Shown here: in pieces, positions 24,658 to 32,893 of the stretch | Numbering within the stretch: the first letter of the stretch is position 1 | Layout of the letters: the number at the start of each line of letters is the position of its first letter | The notes under the pieces: generated by a model | The model's input: only the letters and a program-made list of their open reading frames with translations | Databases searched by the model: none | Told to the model about the DNA's origin: nothing | Source of the DNA: an uncultured Alphaproteobacteria bacterium | GTDB taxonomy: Bacteria > Pseudomonadota > Alphaproteobacteria > CAAHEQ01 > UBA3637 | Assembly (NCBI GenBank): GCA_949282845.1 | Contig: CASDQF010000047.1 | Coordinates: 1 to 40,024 of the forward strand | DNA length: 40,024 nt | Direction of reading: 5' to 3' | Translations under genes and position numbers: made by a program

Positions 24658-25284
24658 ATGATGATGAAATATTTATCTTTTTTAGCATTGTTACTGACTG
24701 TTATGCCGGCGACGGCTCAAACACCTCAACAAATGGAAATGTTGCGGTCACGTGGAGAAGAATATGAAGTTCCCGTTATGACGCCTGAGTTAATGCAAAA
24801 AGAAATGCAGCGGCTTCAAGAAGAATTGAATGAAAATGAACAAAAGACTTCTTCGGAACAACAAGCGCTTCCCCTTGAAAGTTCTGAAATGGGCGCCAAT
24901 ACATTTACTATTCCAAAAGATTTAACACAACAAGAAATAAAGCAACTCGCTAAACAACTGGTTGAAGATAAAGTTATTATCACACTACAAAAATTTCAAG
25001 TTATTGATGGAGGTGTAACGCCCCCTACTTGTTCATTCGAGACAACAGTTTTGAATACAACAAAAATGCCGTTAAAACGCTTGTTTATCTACTATAAATT
25101 TGGCGAAAGTGAAACTTATGCTGATTTTTCAACTATCGCAGCCGGTGCTGTCGGCGGAACACGAATAGCTATGGCTGGAGAAGCGTGTCGCGTTATTACA
25201 TCTAAGCCTAGTTTGCGTGTGATTAACTGTGAATTGGGGAATTTGTCAGAAGAAGCTTGTAAATCTCGGTTGATGATGTTGTAA
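24658..25284 (+). CDS. Secreted protein of unknown function
   Basis: I do not recognise the family. The 208-residue precursor has a clear signal peptide (LSFLALLLTVMPATA, cut before QTPQQ). A Gln/Glu/Met-rich helical region follows (about 22-75), then a probable beta domain from residue 85 to the end with cysteines in PTCSFETTV, GEACRVI, VINCELG and EACKSR, enough for two disulfides. AGAAGGAG precedes three tandem ATGs at 24658, 24661 and 24664. It is five bases from the lytic transglycosylase gene and probably cotranscribed, so a periplasmic wall-related role is possible. Confidence 0.75.
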   Translation: MMMKYLSFLALLLTVMPATAQTPQQMEMLRSRGEEYEVPVMTPELMQKEMQRLQEELNENEQKTSSEQQALPLESSEMGANTFTIPKDLTQQEIKQLAKQLVEDKVIITLQKFQVIDGGVTPPTCSFETTVLNTTKMPLKRLFIYYKFGESETYADFSTIAAGAVGGTRIAMAGEACRVITSKPSLRVINCELGNLSEEACKSRLMML

Positions 25285-25289
25285 AAGAG

Positions 25290-27008
25290 ATGAAGCGATT
25301 CTTCTTTTTATTGTTTTTTTTCTTTTTTTTAGCTGCACCTGTTTATGCAAAAGGTGTTACAGTTCTAACATTATCTGATCAAGAAAATTATCAAAAAATC
25401 TTTGATTTACAACAAAAAGAGGATTTTAAGTCGGCAGATCAATTCATTAAAAAACTACAAGATCGTTCTTTAATGGGGCATGTATTGGCTCAAAGATATT
25501 TTTCAAAGACCTATCGAACAAAACCAAAAGAAATAGAGGCTTGGTTTCAAAAATACGCAGATCATCCGGAAGCTCCCAGAATGTATGCTTTGGGTCAAAA
25601 AAAGAAAGCAAAGTTACCTCGTAAGAAGCCTGTTCCCTTATTCGGAAGCCGAAGCAATACATGTTCATTTATTTTCAGGGCAGAGCCAATAGATAGTATC
25701 GAAGGGCTTTCATTTTCTTATTTAAGCAAGGATAGACGCACTAAAGCAAAAAAGGTTATGAATCAAATAGCGCGTTATATTCGCGCGGGAAGGACTTTGA
25801 ACGCACGTCAGTTAATCGAAGGTCAAGATGCTAAGCTTTTATTTTCTTATCGGGATCATGATGCTGCTCGAATAGCATTAGCTTTTTCATACTTCCTAGA
25901 CGGAATGGATGATAAAGTTGTTAAAACGGCGTCTGAGGCCGTTAAACGTTCCGGAGATAAATTACCGTTAGGACATTGGACCTTGGGATTGTCAGCTTGG
26001 AGAACAGGAGATATTCAAACAGCTGCCTATCATTTTGATAAAGTGGCTCATCATCCCAAGGCTTATCCGTTATTAAAATCGGCGGGTGCTTTTTGGGCTA
26101 GTCGATCTAATTTGAAATTAGGTAATTTTGCTGTTGTTAATTCTTATTTAGAAATGGCCGCACAACACTCTCGAACTTTCTATGGCATTATGGCGACAAG
26201 AGCCTTGGGGCGTGATTTAAATCATACATGGGAAAAACCAGTCAGTGGTGAAGATGAAATTACGGAATCATTTTCTCATCCGACATTCGAACGTGTTTTA
26301 GCTTTAAAACAAATCGGGCAAGAAGAGTTAGCTCAGGCGGAACTAACGGCTTTATTTTTGAAAGCAGATAAAGACACACGTGCTTTGTTATCTGTTGTGG
26401 CTGAAAAAAACGGAATAGCCGCAGGAATAACGCAAATTGTCGGTAATTTAGATGGTGAAGATGCCCCTCGTTATCCTGCTCCGCTGTGGACACCGGAAAC
26501 CGGTTGGCAGGTGGATAAAGCATTGGTTTTTGCTTTCGTTAAACAAGAATCATGCTTTAATGAACGAGCTGAAAGTAGCGTGGGAGCAATGGGATTAATG
26601 CAGTTAATGCCTGATAATGCTAAAGAGCTCGCTCGAAGATTAAAGTTAGATTGGGATCGTAAAAAATTGACGGAACCTGAATATAATTTAGCTTTGGGAC
26701 AGCAATATTTACTTTGGTTATTGAATGATAAGCAAATTCAAAATAATCTTTTATTTACCGCTGTTGCTTATAATTCCGGTCCCGGTAATTTATATAAATT
26801 AAAAGCTCGAAAAACTTACAACAATGATCCTCTGTTATTTATTGAAGCGATCCCTTTTAAAGAAACACGAGGTTTCGTTGAACGTATTATGGCTAATTTT
26901 TGGATTTACCGGACACTGATGAATCAGCCGGTTCCTTCGTTGGATGCGCTCATTGAGGGAAAATGGCCGCTCTATCAGCCACAAGATAATGTTACTCAGA
27001 TAGACTAA
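25290..27008 (+). CDS. Lytic murein transglycosylase (Slt type)
   Basis: Slt enzymes cleave the glycan strands of peptidoglycan with formation of 1,6-anhydro ends in the periplasm. The 572-residue protein has a signal peptide of very hydrophobic Phe/Leu sequence ending near VYA. A long superhelical region follows (about 30-400) with tetratricopeptide-like repeats such as GHWTLGLSAWRTGDIQTAAY, then a C-terminal SLT domain. The catalytic glutamate is Glu420 in VKQESCFNERAESSVGAMG, followed by LMQLMPDNAKELA and AVAYNSGPGNL. It is convergent with virB4. It could serve general wall turnover or, like VirB1, open the wall for a secretion system; the family length favours the former. Confidence 0.92.
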   Translation: MKRFFFLLFFFFFLAAPVYAKGVTVLTLSDQENYQKIFDLQQKEDFKSADQFIKKLQDRSLMGHVLAQRYFSKTYRTKPKEIEAWFQKYADHPEAPRMYALGQKKKAKLPRKKPVPLFGSRSNTCSFIFRAEPIDSIEGLSFSYLSKDRRTKAKKVMNQIARYIRAGRTLNARQLIEGQDAKLLFSYRDHDAARIALAFSYFLDGMDDKVVKTASEAVKRSGDKLPLGHWTLGLSAWRTGDIQTAAYHFDKVAHHPKAYPLLKSAGAFWASRSNLKLGNFAVVNSYLEMAAQHSRTFYGIMATRALGRDLNHTWEKPVSGEDEITESFSHPTFERVLALKQIGQEELAQAELTALFLKADKDTRALLSVVAEKNGIAAGITQIVGNLDGEDAPRYPAPLWTPETGWQVDKALVFAFVKQESCFNERAESSVGAMGLMQLMPDNAKELARRLKLDWDRKKLTEPEYNLALGQQYLLWLLNDKQIQNNLLFTAVAYNSGPGNLYKLKARKTYNNDPLLFIEAIPFKETRGFVERIMANFWIYRTLMNQPVPSLDALIEGKWPLYQPQDNVTQID

Positions 27009-27099
27009 ACTTTCTATCTGTCTGTGATTTTTACGAATAATGAAAAGAAAAATAAACTTCCTTTTTTTTAATTAAAGAAAATTTTGATTTGTTTATTTA

Positions 27100-29532
27100 T
27101 TATGCTTTTTCCAAATAAGCCTTGATAAAGGCTTCTTGTTCTGGAATCTGCGCTTTTAATTGTTCTGCTAATAAAACGTGCTTATTACCTGATGAATAAA
27201 TTTTCAATAAAGGTCCTAATCCGCTTAAATCCACATCTAGAATGACAGATTCATGAATAGCTGGGCGACTGACCAAAATAGCATATTTCCTGTCTGCAAA
27301 TTCTTTTCCTAAAATAAAATTCATTTCACGTGGACTGAGATTCCAGCTGGCATAATCACGTTCTGTCGCCTGTGGATTTCGGAAGAAAATAACAGTTTGA
27401 CACTGACCGCGAATCACATCACCCAACCCTTTGGCTTCCAAAAAGTTCGGTTGCTGGAAAGCACACAAGAATGCTTGACGTTTTTTACGACCTTCACGTA
27501 AACCGACAATAAAACTGTCTTTAAACATCGGATGCTCTAACATGGGCGCCGTTTCATCAATCATAATCATTGAGGGTGTTCCTTGAGCTGCTGCAACAGT
27601 ATGAATACGATGCATCAAATAACTAATAACAGCCGGAGATAAAGTTCCATCTTGGAAAATTGTTGTAAAGTCAAAAGCCATGTATTGGTGAGCTGTCATA
27701 TCTAAGTTATCTTCAACAGAGTTAAAAATGCGTCCATATTGGTCGTTGTTTACCCAACGGAATAACTCTCGGCGCATTTGACCGGCCGGAGAAAAACAGC
27801 TCTTATATAAGTTTTTTAAGAGTCTTTCTTCCGGGCGCAAATATTCAAAGGCTGTGGTGACAGCACGAGCAATTTCTTGTTCTGATAAAGCATCGGTACA
27901 TCCGGTAATATCTCTCAGCCATGTCCTTAGGAAGGCTCGGTTGTCAGAGCTATCCGGCGTTGCAAAAGGATTGAGTGTCGTAGAGCCTTCTCCACCATCA
28001 AAACGGATATATGGGGCTCCTAAAGCCAATGCAAAAACTTTAGCACCATTATTGCGGTCAAAGAAATACACATTTAAATCCGGATGGCGCATGGCTTGTC
28101 CGGCCAAGAAAGAGAACATGGTTGTTTTACCTTGTCCTGTCGGACCGATTAGGGCCGTATGCGCAACGGCATAAGGTTCTGTCGATACATGGAATTGGAA
28201 AGCATAAGCTGTTCCAGTAATCGTTCTGAAATATGAAATCGGACCGGGACCCCAGTCTGATCGTGGTAAACCTTCTGCTGTTTTATCCATACTGATGGCG
28301 CAAGCAACGACACGAGATAAATATAAGAAAGTTTTTGGATAAACATCATAAGTCGGAAATTGTGAGAAAAAAGAGGCTTGAGCAGCCCAGCCCTCTCGAA
28401 CAGGGGTTACATTATAAAAACGGCAGATCCGTTCGACTTCTTCTTGTCCGAAATTCAGTTCTTCTTTACTGTCTCCGAAAATATAAAGTGTCATTGCATA
28501 ACGGTTTAATGTTTGCGCATTGACATCAGAAGCATCCAGCATTTCCATAGCTGAAGCATATTGTTCTTGTACGCCCATGGAGGGACTTGTCAATCGAGCT
28601 TGGCGCATTTGTTGTATCAGTAAAGCATTTGCTTTAACATAAGGAATAGCTTGAATGTTGTGAACGACATTTAGTTCTACATCGATAGACAAGAGATCCG
28701 CTATCATTTGTTCATCCATGAAATCTCCTGGTTTTCGAATGCCCATAACAATGCCTAGTTTTTCTCGGTCTCCTGCGAAGAAACGAACAATCCCTTCATC
28801 TTTTGTGAAATGGACATAATCTGAAGTTAATAAAGAATTTAAATCATCTCCTGTTTGCTTTCCAACAATAGGTTTCGGACGTGTTAATGGGCTTGATAGT
28901 TGCGCAAACAACCAGAAAGGACTTTTATCATCATGTTTGTGAGGTGTCTTTTCTGAAATTAAAACAGGATGATAATTTTCTAAAATAGCATACAATGCCT
29001 GTGCTGCTTGATTTAAATCTCTTTCAGCATTTTTTCTATCATTAACTGACAGAATAATATAATGCTTGTTTTTATAAATGCGATTCAGATTCTGTATCCA
29101 GGTTGAGGCAATCCGTTGTAATAAAGGATCTTTATGCGTTTCTGCCTCACTTAATGGAATTTTTTCTCGAATTGTAATAAGGCGAGAAGTAATTTCCAAT
29201 TCTGCCATACTATCAATCCAACGTTTGCGCATTTCCATTAAAGCATTTCTTTCTTCTGGTAAAAGAAGTGTTGTATCGGCTCCTTTAATTTCAAAAACTT
29301 TTACTGTCGATCCGTTCTTGCATCGGATTGTTGCACCATCTTCTTCAAGTCTTGAAAAAGGTAAAAAATCGGATACGCGTGTTTCACGAGGACGAGGTAA
29401 AACCCATTCTCCGAATTTTGTTGCTAAAATGGCAGCAAATGAAATAGCAGAAATAATACCTATTAAAACAACCGTTGTACTCGTTGCAGTCGCTGTATTA
29501 ACAATCATTGAAAGAACGCTGGCTTCGTCCAT
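27100..29532 (-). CDS. virB4: VirB4-family T4SS ATPase
   Basis: VirB4 is the conserved inner-membrane-associated ATPase that powers pilus assembly and substrate transfer in type IV secretion. The 810-residue protein begins with a probable membrane segment at about 21-38, then the CagE/TrbE/VirB N-domain (about 60-430), which includes DEGIVRFFAGDREKLGIVMG. The RecA-like domain has Walker A GPTGQGKTT (463-471) and Walker B MIMIDE with ETAPML (655-664). The motif FLCAFQQPNFLEAKGLGDVI fits the late region of VirB4. It lies 15 bases after virB3 in a virB2-virB3-virB4 order. Nothing else of the system (virB5, B6, B8-B11, D4) is in this window. Confidence 0.9.
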   Translation of the reverse strand: MDEASVLSMIVNTATATSTTVVLIGIISAISFAAILATKFGEWVLPRPRETRVSDFLPFSRLEEDGATIRCKNGSTVKVFEIKGADTTLLLPEERNALMEMRKRWIDSMAELEITSRLITIREKIPLSEAETHKDPLLQRIASTWIQNLNRIYKNKHYIILSVNDRKNAERDLNQAAQALYAILENYHPVLISEKTPHKHDDKSPFWLFAQLSSPLTRPKPIVGKQTGDDLNSLLTSDYVHFTKDEGIVRFFAGDREKLGIVMGIRKPGDFMDEQMIADLLSIDVELNVVHNIQAIPYVKANALLIQQMRQARLTSPSMGVQEQYASAMEMLDASDVNAQTLNRYAMTLYIFGDSKEELNFGQEEVERICRFYNVTPVREGWAAQASFFSQFPTYDVYPKTFLYLSRVVACAISMDKTAEGLPRSDWGPGPISYFRTITGTAYAFQFHVSTEPYAVAHTALIGPTGQGKTTMFSFLAGQAMRHPDLNVYFFDRNNGAKVFALALGAPYIRFDGGEGSTTLNPFATPDSSDNRAFLRTWLRDITGCTDALSEQEIARAVTTAFEYLRPEERLLKNLYKSCFSPAGQMRRELFRWVNNDQYGRIFNSVEDNLDMTAHQYMAFDFTTIFQDGTLSPAVISYLMHRIHTVAAAQGTPSMIMIDETAPMLEHPMFKDSFIVGLREGRKKRQAFLCAFQQPNFLEAKGLGDVIRGQCQTVIFFRNPQATERDYASWNLSPREMNFILGKEFADRKYAILVSRPAIHESVILDVDLSGLGPLLKIYSSGNKHVLLAEQLKAQIPEQEAFIKAYLEKA

Positions 29533-29547
29533 TTTTTCCCTCTTTAG

Positions 29548-29838
29548 TTATGGGGCGAGTTTCGTCCCTCTCTCCGAATAAATATTTTTATATGTTTTCA
29601 TAAAGGGACCGCGTGACTTCATCATATTTGATAAGTGTGGTTCTTTAGCACCTGCTGCGATTAATCCCAAATGAACAATCAAAATAGTAACGACCATCAT
29701 CAATGGGTTAATATCCCAAATAGCGATAAACATAAAAACCATAGGAAATTGAAGACCTAAGTTAGCCATTGCGGGAACCATTGGCGCCCAAAACAAACGT
29801 GGAGGCATAGCAACAGCTCTTAAAATTGGTTCTTTCAT
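29548..29838 (-). CDS. virB3: VirB3-family T4SS inner membrane protein
   Basis: VirB3 is a short membrane protein that works with VirB4 in T-pilus assembly. The 96-residue product starts MKEPILRAVAMPPRLFWAP, the common VirB3 pattern of a short N-terminus with a proline before the first helix. Two membrane helices follow at about 22-42 and 46-65, then a polar tail. An upstream in-frame start at 29889 adds a lysine-rich stretch; the ATG at 29838 has GAGAGGAA just upstream and is preferred. Its place between virB2 and virB4 supports the call. Confidence 0.82.
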   Translation of the reverse strand: MKEPILRAVAMPPRLFWAPMVPAMANLGLQFPMVFMFIAIWDINPLMMVVTILIVHLGLIAAGAKEPHLSNMMKSRGPFMKTYKNIYSERGTKLAP

Positions 29839-29954
29839 AGTAATTCCTCTCTTTTTCTTAAAGATAAACAATTTACTTTTTCCTGACAAGTCTTTTTTCT
29901 TAAAATTACAATAAAGAAATATTTTAATCGTTCAGTTGTTTATGTTTAAAATAT

Positions 29955-29988
29955 AAAAAAGCGCCAAAGTTTCCTTTGACGCTTTTTT
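29955..29988 (-). terminator. Terminator between virB2 and virB3
   Basis: On the minus strand an AAAAAAGCG arm and a CGCTTTTTT arm enclose an inner CAAAG/CTTTG pairing with one C-A mismatch and a TTTC loop. It lies directly after the virB2 stop and before virB3, so only part of the transcripts should reach virB3-virB4, letting the pilin be made in excess. Confidence 0.8.
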
Positions 29989-30006
29989 GAATGTTGAGTC
30001 GAATTA

Positions 30007-30405
30007 TTATGAACCTTGGAAAGTAGAACCAAGACCAGAACCAGTAGATTGTGTAGATCCAGCACCAGCTCCAGTTGCGTATTCAACAATGTATCCAGCC
30101 GCAGCAACAATTGCTAAACCGACGCATAAAGCTGCGAACCATTTCCATTGAATTTTTCCGAAGATGGCAAAGAACGCTAAAGCAACCAATCCAAAGCCTC
30201 CGATAATGAAAATCGTTGTACGAACGTTTAAGAAGGTTGTCAGTGTTTTACCAAATGTTAAGGTCCAAATTTTACCTGAACCAGCTGTATCGCCAACGCC
30301 TGTTGAATAAGTCGGGTCTGCAGGTTGAGCTAAAGCATCACCAGCCCACAGGAACAGGCCGACAACAGCAGCCAACATCAAAAATGAGAATAATTTTTTT
30401 AACAT
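30007..30405 (-). CDS. virB2: VirB2/TrbC-family T4SS major pilin
   Basis: VirB2 is the subunit of the T-pilus. The 132-residue precursor has a signal peptide ending GDALA, a short polar segment, two membrane helices at about 62-82 (IFIIGGFGLVALAFFAIFG) and 86-106 (WFAALCVGLAIVAAAGYIV) joined by a short KIQWK loop, and a Gly/Ser/Thr-rich tail. That layout is typical of VirB2 except for the longer tail. A TTG at 30417 in frame precedes the preferred ATG at 30405, which has a perfect GGAGG at 30411-30415. It leads the minus-strand group and has its own strong promoter and terminator. Confidence 0.82.
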   Translation of the reverse strand: MLKKLFSFLMLAAVVGLFLWAGDALAQPADPTYSTGVGDTAGSGKIWTLTFGKTLTTFLNVRTTIFIIGGFGLVALAFFAIFGKIQWKWFAALCVGLAIVAAAGYIVEYATGAGAGSTQSTGSGLGSTFQGS

Positions 30406-30445
30406 TTTTACCTCCAAATATAGTTTTTCCCTTTACTCTTTTTAT

Positions 30446-30474
30446 ATTATACTAAAAAAAGTACTTTATGTCTA
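30446..30474 (-). promoter_or_regulatory. Promoter for virB2
   Basis: Reading leftward, TAGACA (30474-30469), a 17-base spacer and a perfect TATAAT (30451-30446) form a strong promoter 40 bases before the virB2 start. Confidence 0.8.
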
Positions 30475-30530
30475 CCACTTTATTTTTAGTCTGTAAAGTG
30501 TTTTTTTTTTATAAAAGTATGAAATGATGA

Positions 30531-30559
30531 TTGACGGAGTCGTTGTTTTTTTATATAGA
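30531..30559 (+). promoter_or_regulatory. Promoter for the type IVb pilus operon
   Basis: TTGACG (30531-30536), a 17-base spacer and TATAGA (30554-30559) precede the first pilus-operon gene by 38 bases. It is divergent from the virB2 promoter; the two -35 boxes are about 57 bases apart, close enough for one regulator to act on both. Confidence 0.65.
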
Positions 30560-30597
30560 TAGAATATACTTGCTAAAAATGAAATAAGGATGAGATC

Positions 30598-31779
30598 ATG
30601 ACACATTTAAAATCTTTTCTTTTTGCAACTTCAGTTTTGACATCTTTTTTGGGGATGAGTAACTATACTTCTGTTGAAGCTAAAACACTTTGGCTTGAAG
30701 AAGATGATTTTCGTTCTTCAATTGCTCAGGGGGACGCTGAGGAAGTTCCGGCGGAGTTTTTGTTAACGGATGAAGAAATGCAACTTCAGACACAGGAAAT
30801 GCAAAAAGCCGCAACTTCTGTAGAAAAAGAAACGGTGTCAGATGAAAAAATTCCGACAATTACGGCCGAAGGTGGGTTTTTGTTGCCAACTTATGTTTTA
30901 CCAGAAGCGAATACAACAAAAACGGCTAATACGATAACACCGGTTGATGCAAATAATCCATGGAGAGGAGATGAGACAGTTTCAACTCCTTCTCCTAGTC
31001 AATCTGCTGATGCTATTAAAATTGCCGGAATGGCTTCAGTCTCTCAGACGAAAGAACAGCAGAATGAAGAAACGCAACTTTTGAAAAATATTGAAAAACA
31101 ATATCAGGATACTACGCAGTTATTGGCTGATACAGCAAAACGACTAGCTGCGCTTGAAAGTGGGATTAATGATTTAAAAGAAAAAAATACACAACTTGTT
31201 CAGACGGCTTCAGCAACACCGATTGTTCAAGAGCCTGTTCGTCGTCAACCTCTTTTATTGCCTTTAGCTCCGGTGAAGAGCGAAAAGCCAGAACCTAAAA
31301 AAGCGGCGATTGAGCCGGTTCGTGTTCAACCAGATAAGGTTTTATATATTGATTACGTTTTGTCTGTTTTGGAACGAGTTAACAATCAAACAGTTAATTA
31401 TTCCGAATCGGATGATTTAGTTTTACGTAGTATTCCGCAAGAATTGAAATTAAATTTTTTGCCAAACAGTGCAGATATTTCAACACAATCTTTTAAATGG
31501 ATTAAAGCTTTTTCATATCATCCAAAGAAATCAATGGCAGATATTGTCGAGGTTCGAATGTCCGCTCAGGATTTGGAATTGCAATCTCGTCGTTTTGCTT
31601 TGATTAAAGGTGCTTTACTCAGTAATGGATTGGCTCCGCGTCAGATTCGTTTTGTTTTAACAGATCGCGATCCGGATAGTATTGTTTTGAGAAATGTCAA
31701 AGTTCAGCCAGAACGTGAAGTTTTTTACGAAAGACAACAAAATGGAACATACACACCACAAATAATTCAAAAGTGGTAA
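30598..31779 (+). CDS. Secreted coiled-coil protein with OmpA-like C-terminus
   Basis: No family was recognised with certainty. The 393-residue precursor has a signal peptide ending SVEA, a long low-complexity acidic and Thr/Ser region, a coiled coil at about 155-200 (TQLLADTAKRLAALESGIND) and a C-terminal domain (about 250-380). The latter has the alternation of an OmpA-like peptidoglycan-binding domain: LNFLPNSADISTQSF, later LQSRRFALIKGALLSNGLAP and QIRFVLTDRDPDSIVL, though key residues are not clear. It occupies the position before pilL where R64 carries pilI-K, but does not resemble them to my knowledge. It might anchor the pilus machine to the wall. RBS AAGGA and a promoter lie just upstream. 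Confidence 0.7.
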   Translation: MTHLKSFLFATSVLTSFLGMSNYTSVEAKTLWLEEDDFRSSIAQGDAEEVPAEFLLTDEEMQLQTQEMQKAATSVEKETVSDEKIPTITAEGGFLLPTYVLPEANTTKTANTITPVDANNPWRGDETVSTPSPSQSADAIKIAGMASVSQTKEQQNEETQLLKNIEKQYQDTTQLLADTAKRLAALESGINDLKEKNTQLVQTASATPIVQEPVRRQPLLLPLAPVKSEKPEPKKAAIEPVRVQPDKVLYIDYVLSVLERVNNQTVNYSESDDLVLRSIPQELKLNFLPNSADISTQSFKWIKAFSYHPKKSMADIVEVRMSAQDLELQSRRFALIKGALLSNGLAPRQIRFVLTDRDPDSIVLRNVKVQPEREVFYERQQNGTYTPQIIQKW

Positions 31780-31876
31780 AAAAATATACGAATTGTTAAC
31801 ATTTCTGCCTTATAACTAAGAAAAGGACACGTATATCGAAGGTGATTAGTTTAATTTTTAGGTTGGAGATGACTTC

Positions 31877-32893
31877 ATGAAACAGGCAGTTAACAAAACG
31901 TTATTCAAAGCAACATTAACTATGACAGCTATTCTTTTGGCCGGATGTGCCGGAGAAAACAGCTCACAACAAACACCTTACACTTATTCTAGTACAGCTC
32001 AGCCAGCAGAGCCGTGTTTGTGTACGGAAACGGCTTTTCCGGAAGCACTGACTGTCGATCGGGTGGAAGTACAAGAGGTTATTATCGAAGATTCCAGCGC
32101 AATACGGTTTAAAGATAGACCTGTTTCAGCGTCAACGCCTGGTTTGGAAGAGAGAGTTGTTCCTGTAAAACAACCAAAAGTTAAAAAAGTAGCAGAACCT
32201 AAGCCTGTTCCACCGGTAGAAGTTAAACGTAAACCGGATGTTCCTGTTGAGGTTGAACCGGTTGTAGCACCGGTTGTTCCAGAAAAACCCGTTGTCGTAG
32301 AAGAAGTTGTTCCTCCTGTTCCACCAGAGGTCATAGAAAAACCAGTTGTTGAAGAAAGTTCGGATGGTTATATTAAAGAAATTAAAATTAAACAGGCTGT
32401 TGTCGGTGATCCCGTTCAAGAAGTGCGTGAAGAACCACCTTTGGTGATAGAAGAAACAGTTGTGGAAGAAAAAGTGGAGGAAGAGAAAGGTCCGACACAA
32501 GAAGAGGTCGATGCGGAGAAGGCTCGTTTACAGGCAGAGATGGATGCTTTAAAAAAACAACAGATGGATTTGGAAGCAGAAAAAGCTCGAATCGAAAAAA
32601 TGCGTGCTGAAGCTAAAGTTTGTGATGAAGTAAAAGATTGGGTTGCGGCTGAGGGTACAACGCTTCGAACATTACTGACAGAATGGGGAGATCAATCTGG
32701 CTGGAGAGTCGTCTGGAACATGGATCGTGATTACACATTAGAGGCTGGTGCTGTCTTCCGTGGTCGGTTCTTGGATGTTTCAGCGGCTTTATTACGCTCT
32801 TTTGCAAGAGCAACACCAGCTCCGAAGGGTGTTTTCTATAAGGGAAATAAAGTCTTAGTCGTCAGTACTCGGGAGGATGAGAATGCGGAATAA
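31877..32893 (+). CDS. pilL: PilL-like lipoprotein with TcpQ domain
   Basis: The 338-residue product has a lipobox LLAGC (Cys at about 23), a long Pro/Val/Glu-rich stretch (about 70-200) of the kind that spans the periplasm, a charged helix (DAEKARLQAEMDALKKQQMD) and a C-terminal TcpQ-type domain (about 245-335): WVAAEGTTLRTLLTEWGDQS, then GWRVVWNMDRDY. TcpQ domains assist or localise the secretin in type IVb pili; in R64 PilL carries one and sits before pilN, as here. GGAG nine bases before the ATG supports the start. The end overlaps pilN by 11 bases. The symbol is given by domain and order. Confidence 0.78.
   Translation: MKQAVNKTLFKATLTMTAILLAGCAGENSSQQTPYTYSSTAQPAEPCLCTETAFPEALTVDRVEVQEVIIEDSSAIRFKDRPVSASTPGLEERVVPVKQPKVKKVAEPKPVPPVEVKRKPDVPVEVEPVVAPVVPEKPVVVEEVVPPVPPEVIEKPVVEESSDGYIKEIKIKQAVVGDPVQEVREEPPLVIEETVVEEKVEEEKGPTQEEVDAEKARLQAEMDALKKQQMDLEAEKARIEKMRAEAKVCDEVKDWVAAEGTTLRTLLTEWGDQSGWRVVWNMDRDYTLEAGAVFRGRFLDVSAALLRSFARATPAPKGVFYKGNKVLVVSTREDENAE

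Noticed and set aside
27009-27099. Terminator between the transglycosylase and virB4 genes
   Set aside because: AAATAAAC and GTTTATTT can pair but are about 35 bases apart, and the TTTAATTAAA palindrome alone is weak.
31780-31876. Separate promoter for pilL
   Set aside because: TATAAC at 31811-31816 has no -35 box at a usable distance; TTGTTA is only 12 bases upstream.
31999-32500. Long minus-strand open frames antisense to pilL
   Set aside because: They are compositional by-products of the Pro/Val/Glu-rich repeat region, giving Thr/Ser- or Phe/Asn-rich products with no domain and no ribosome binding site.
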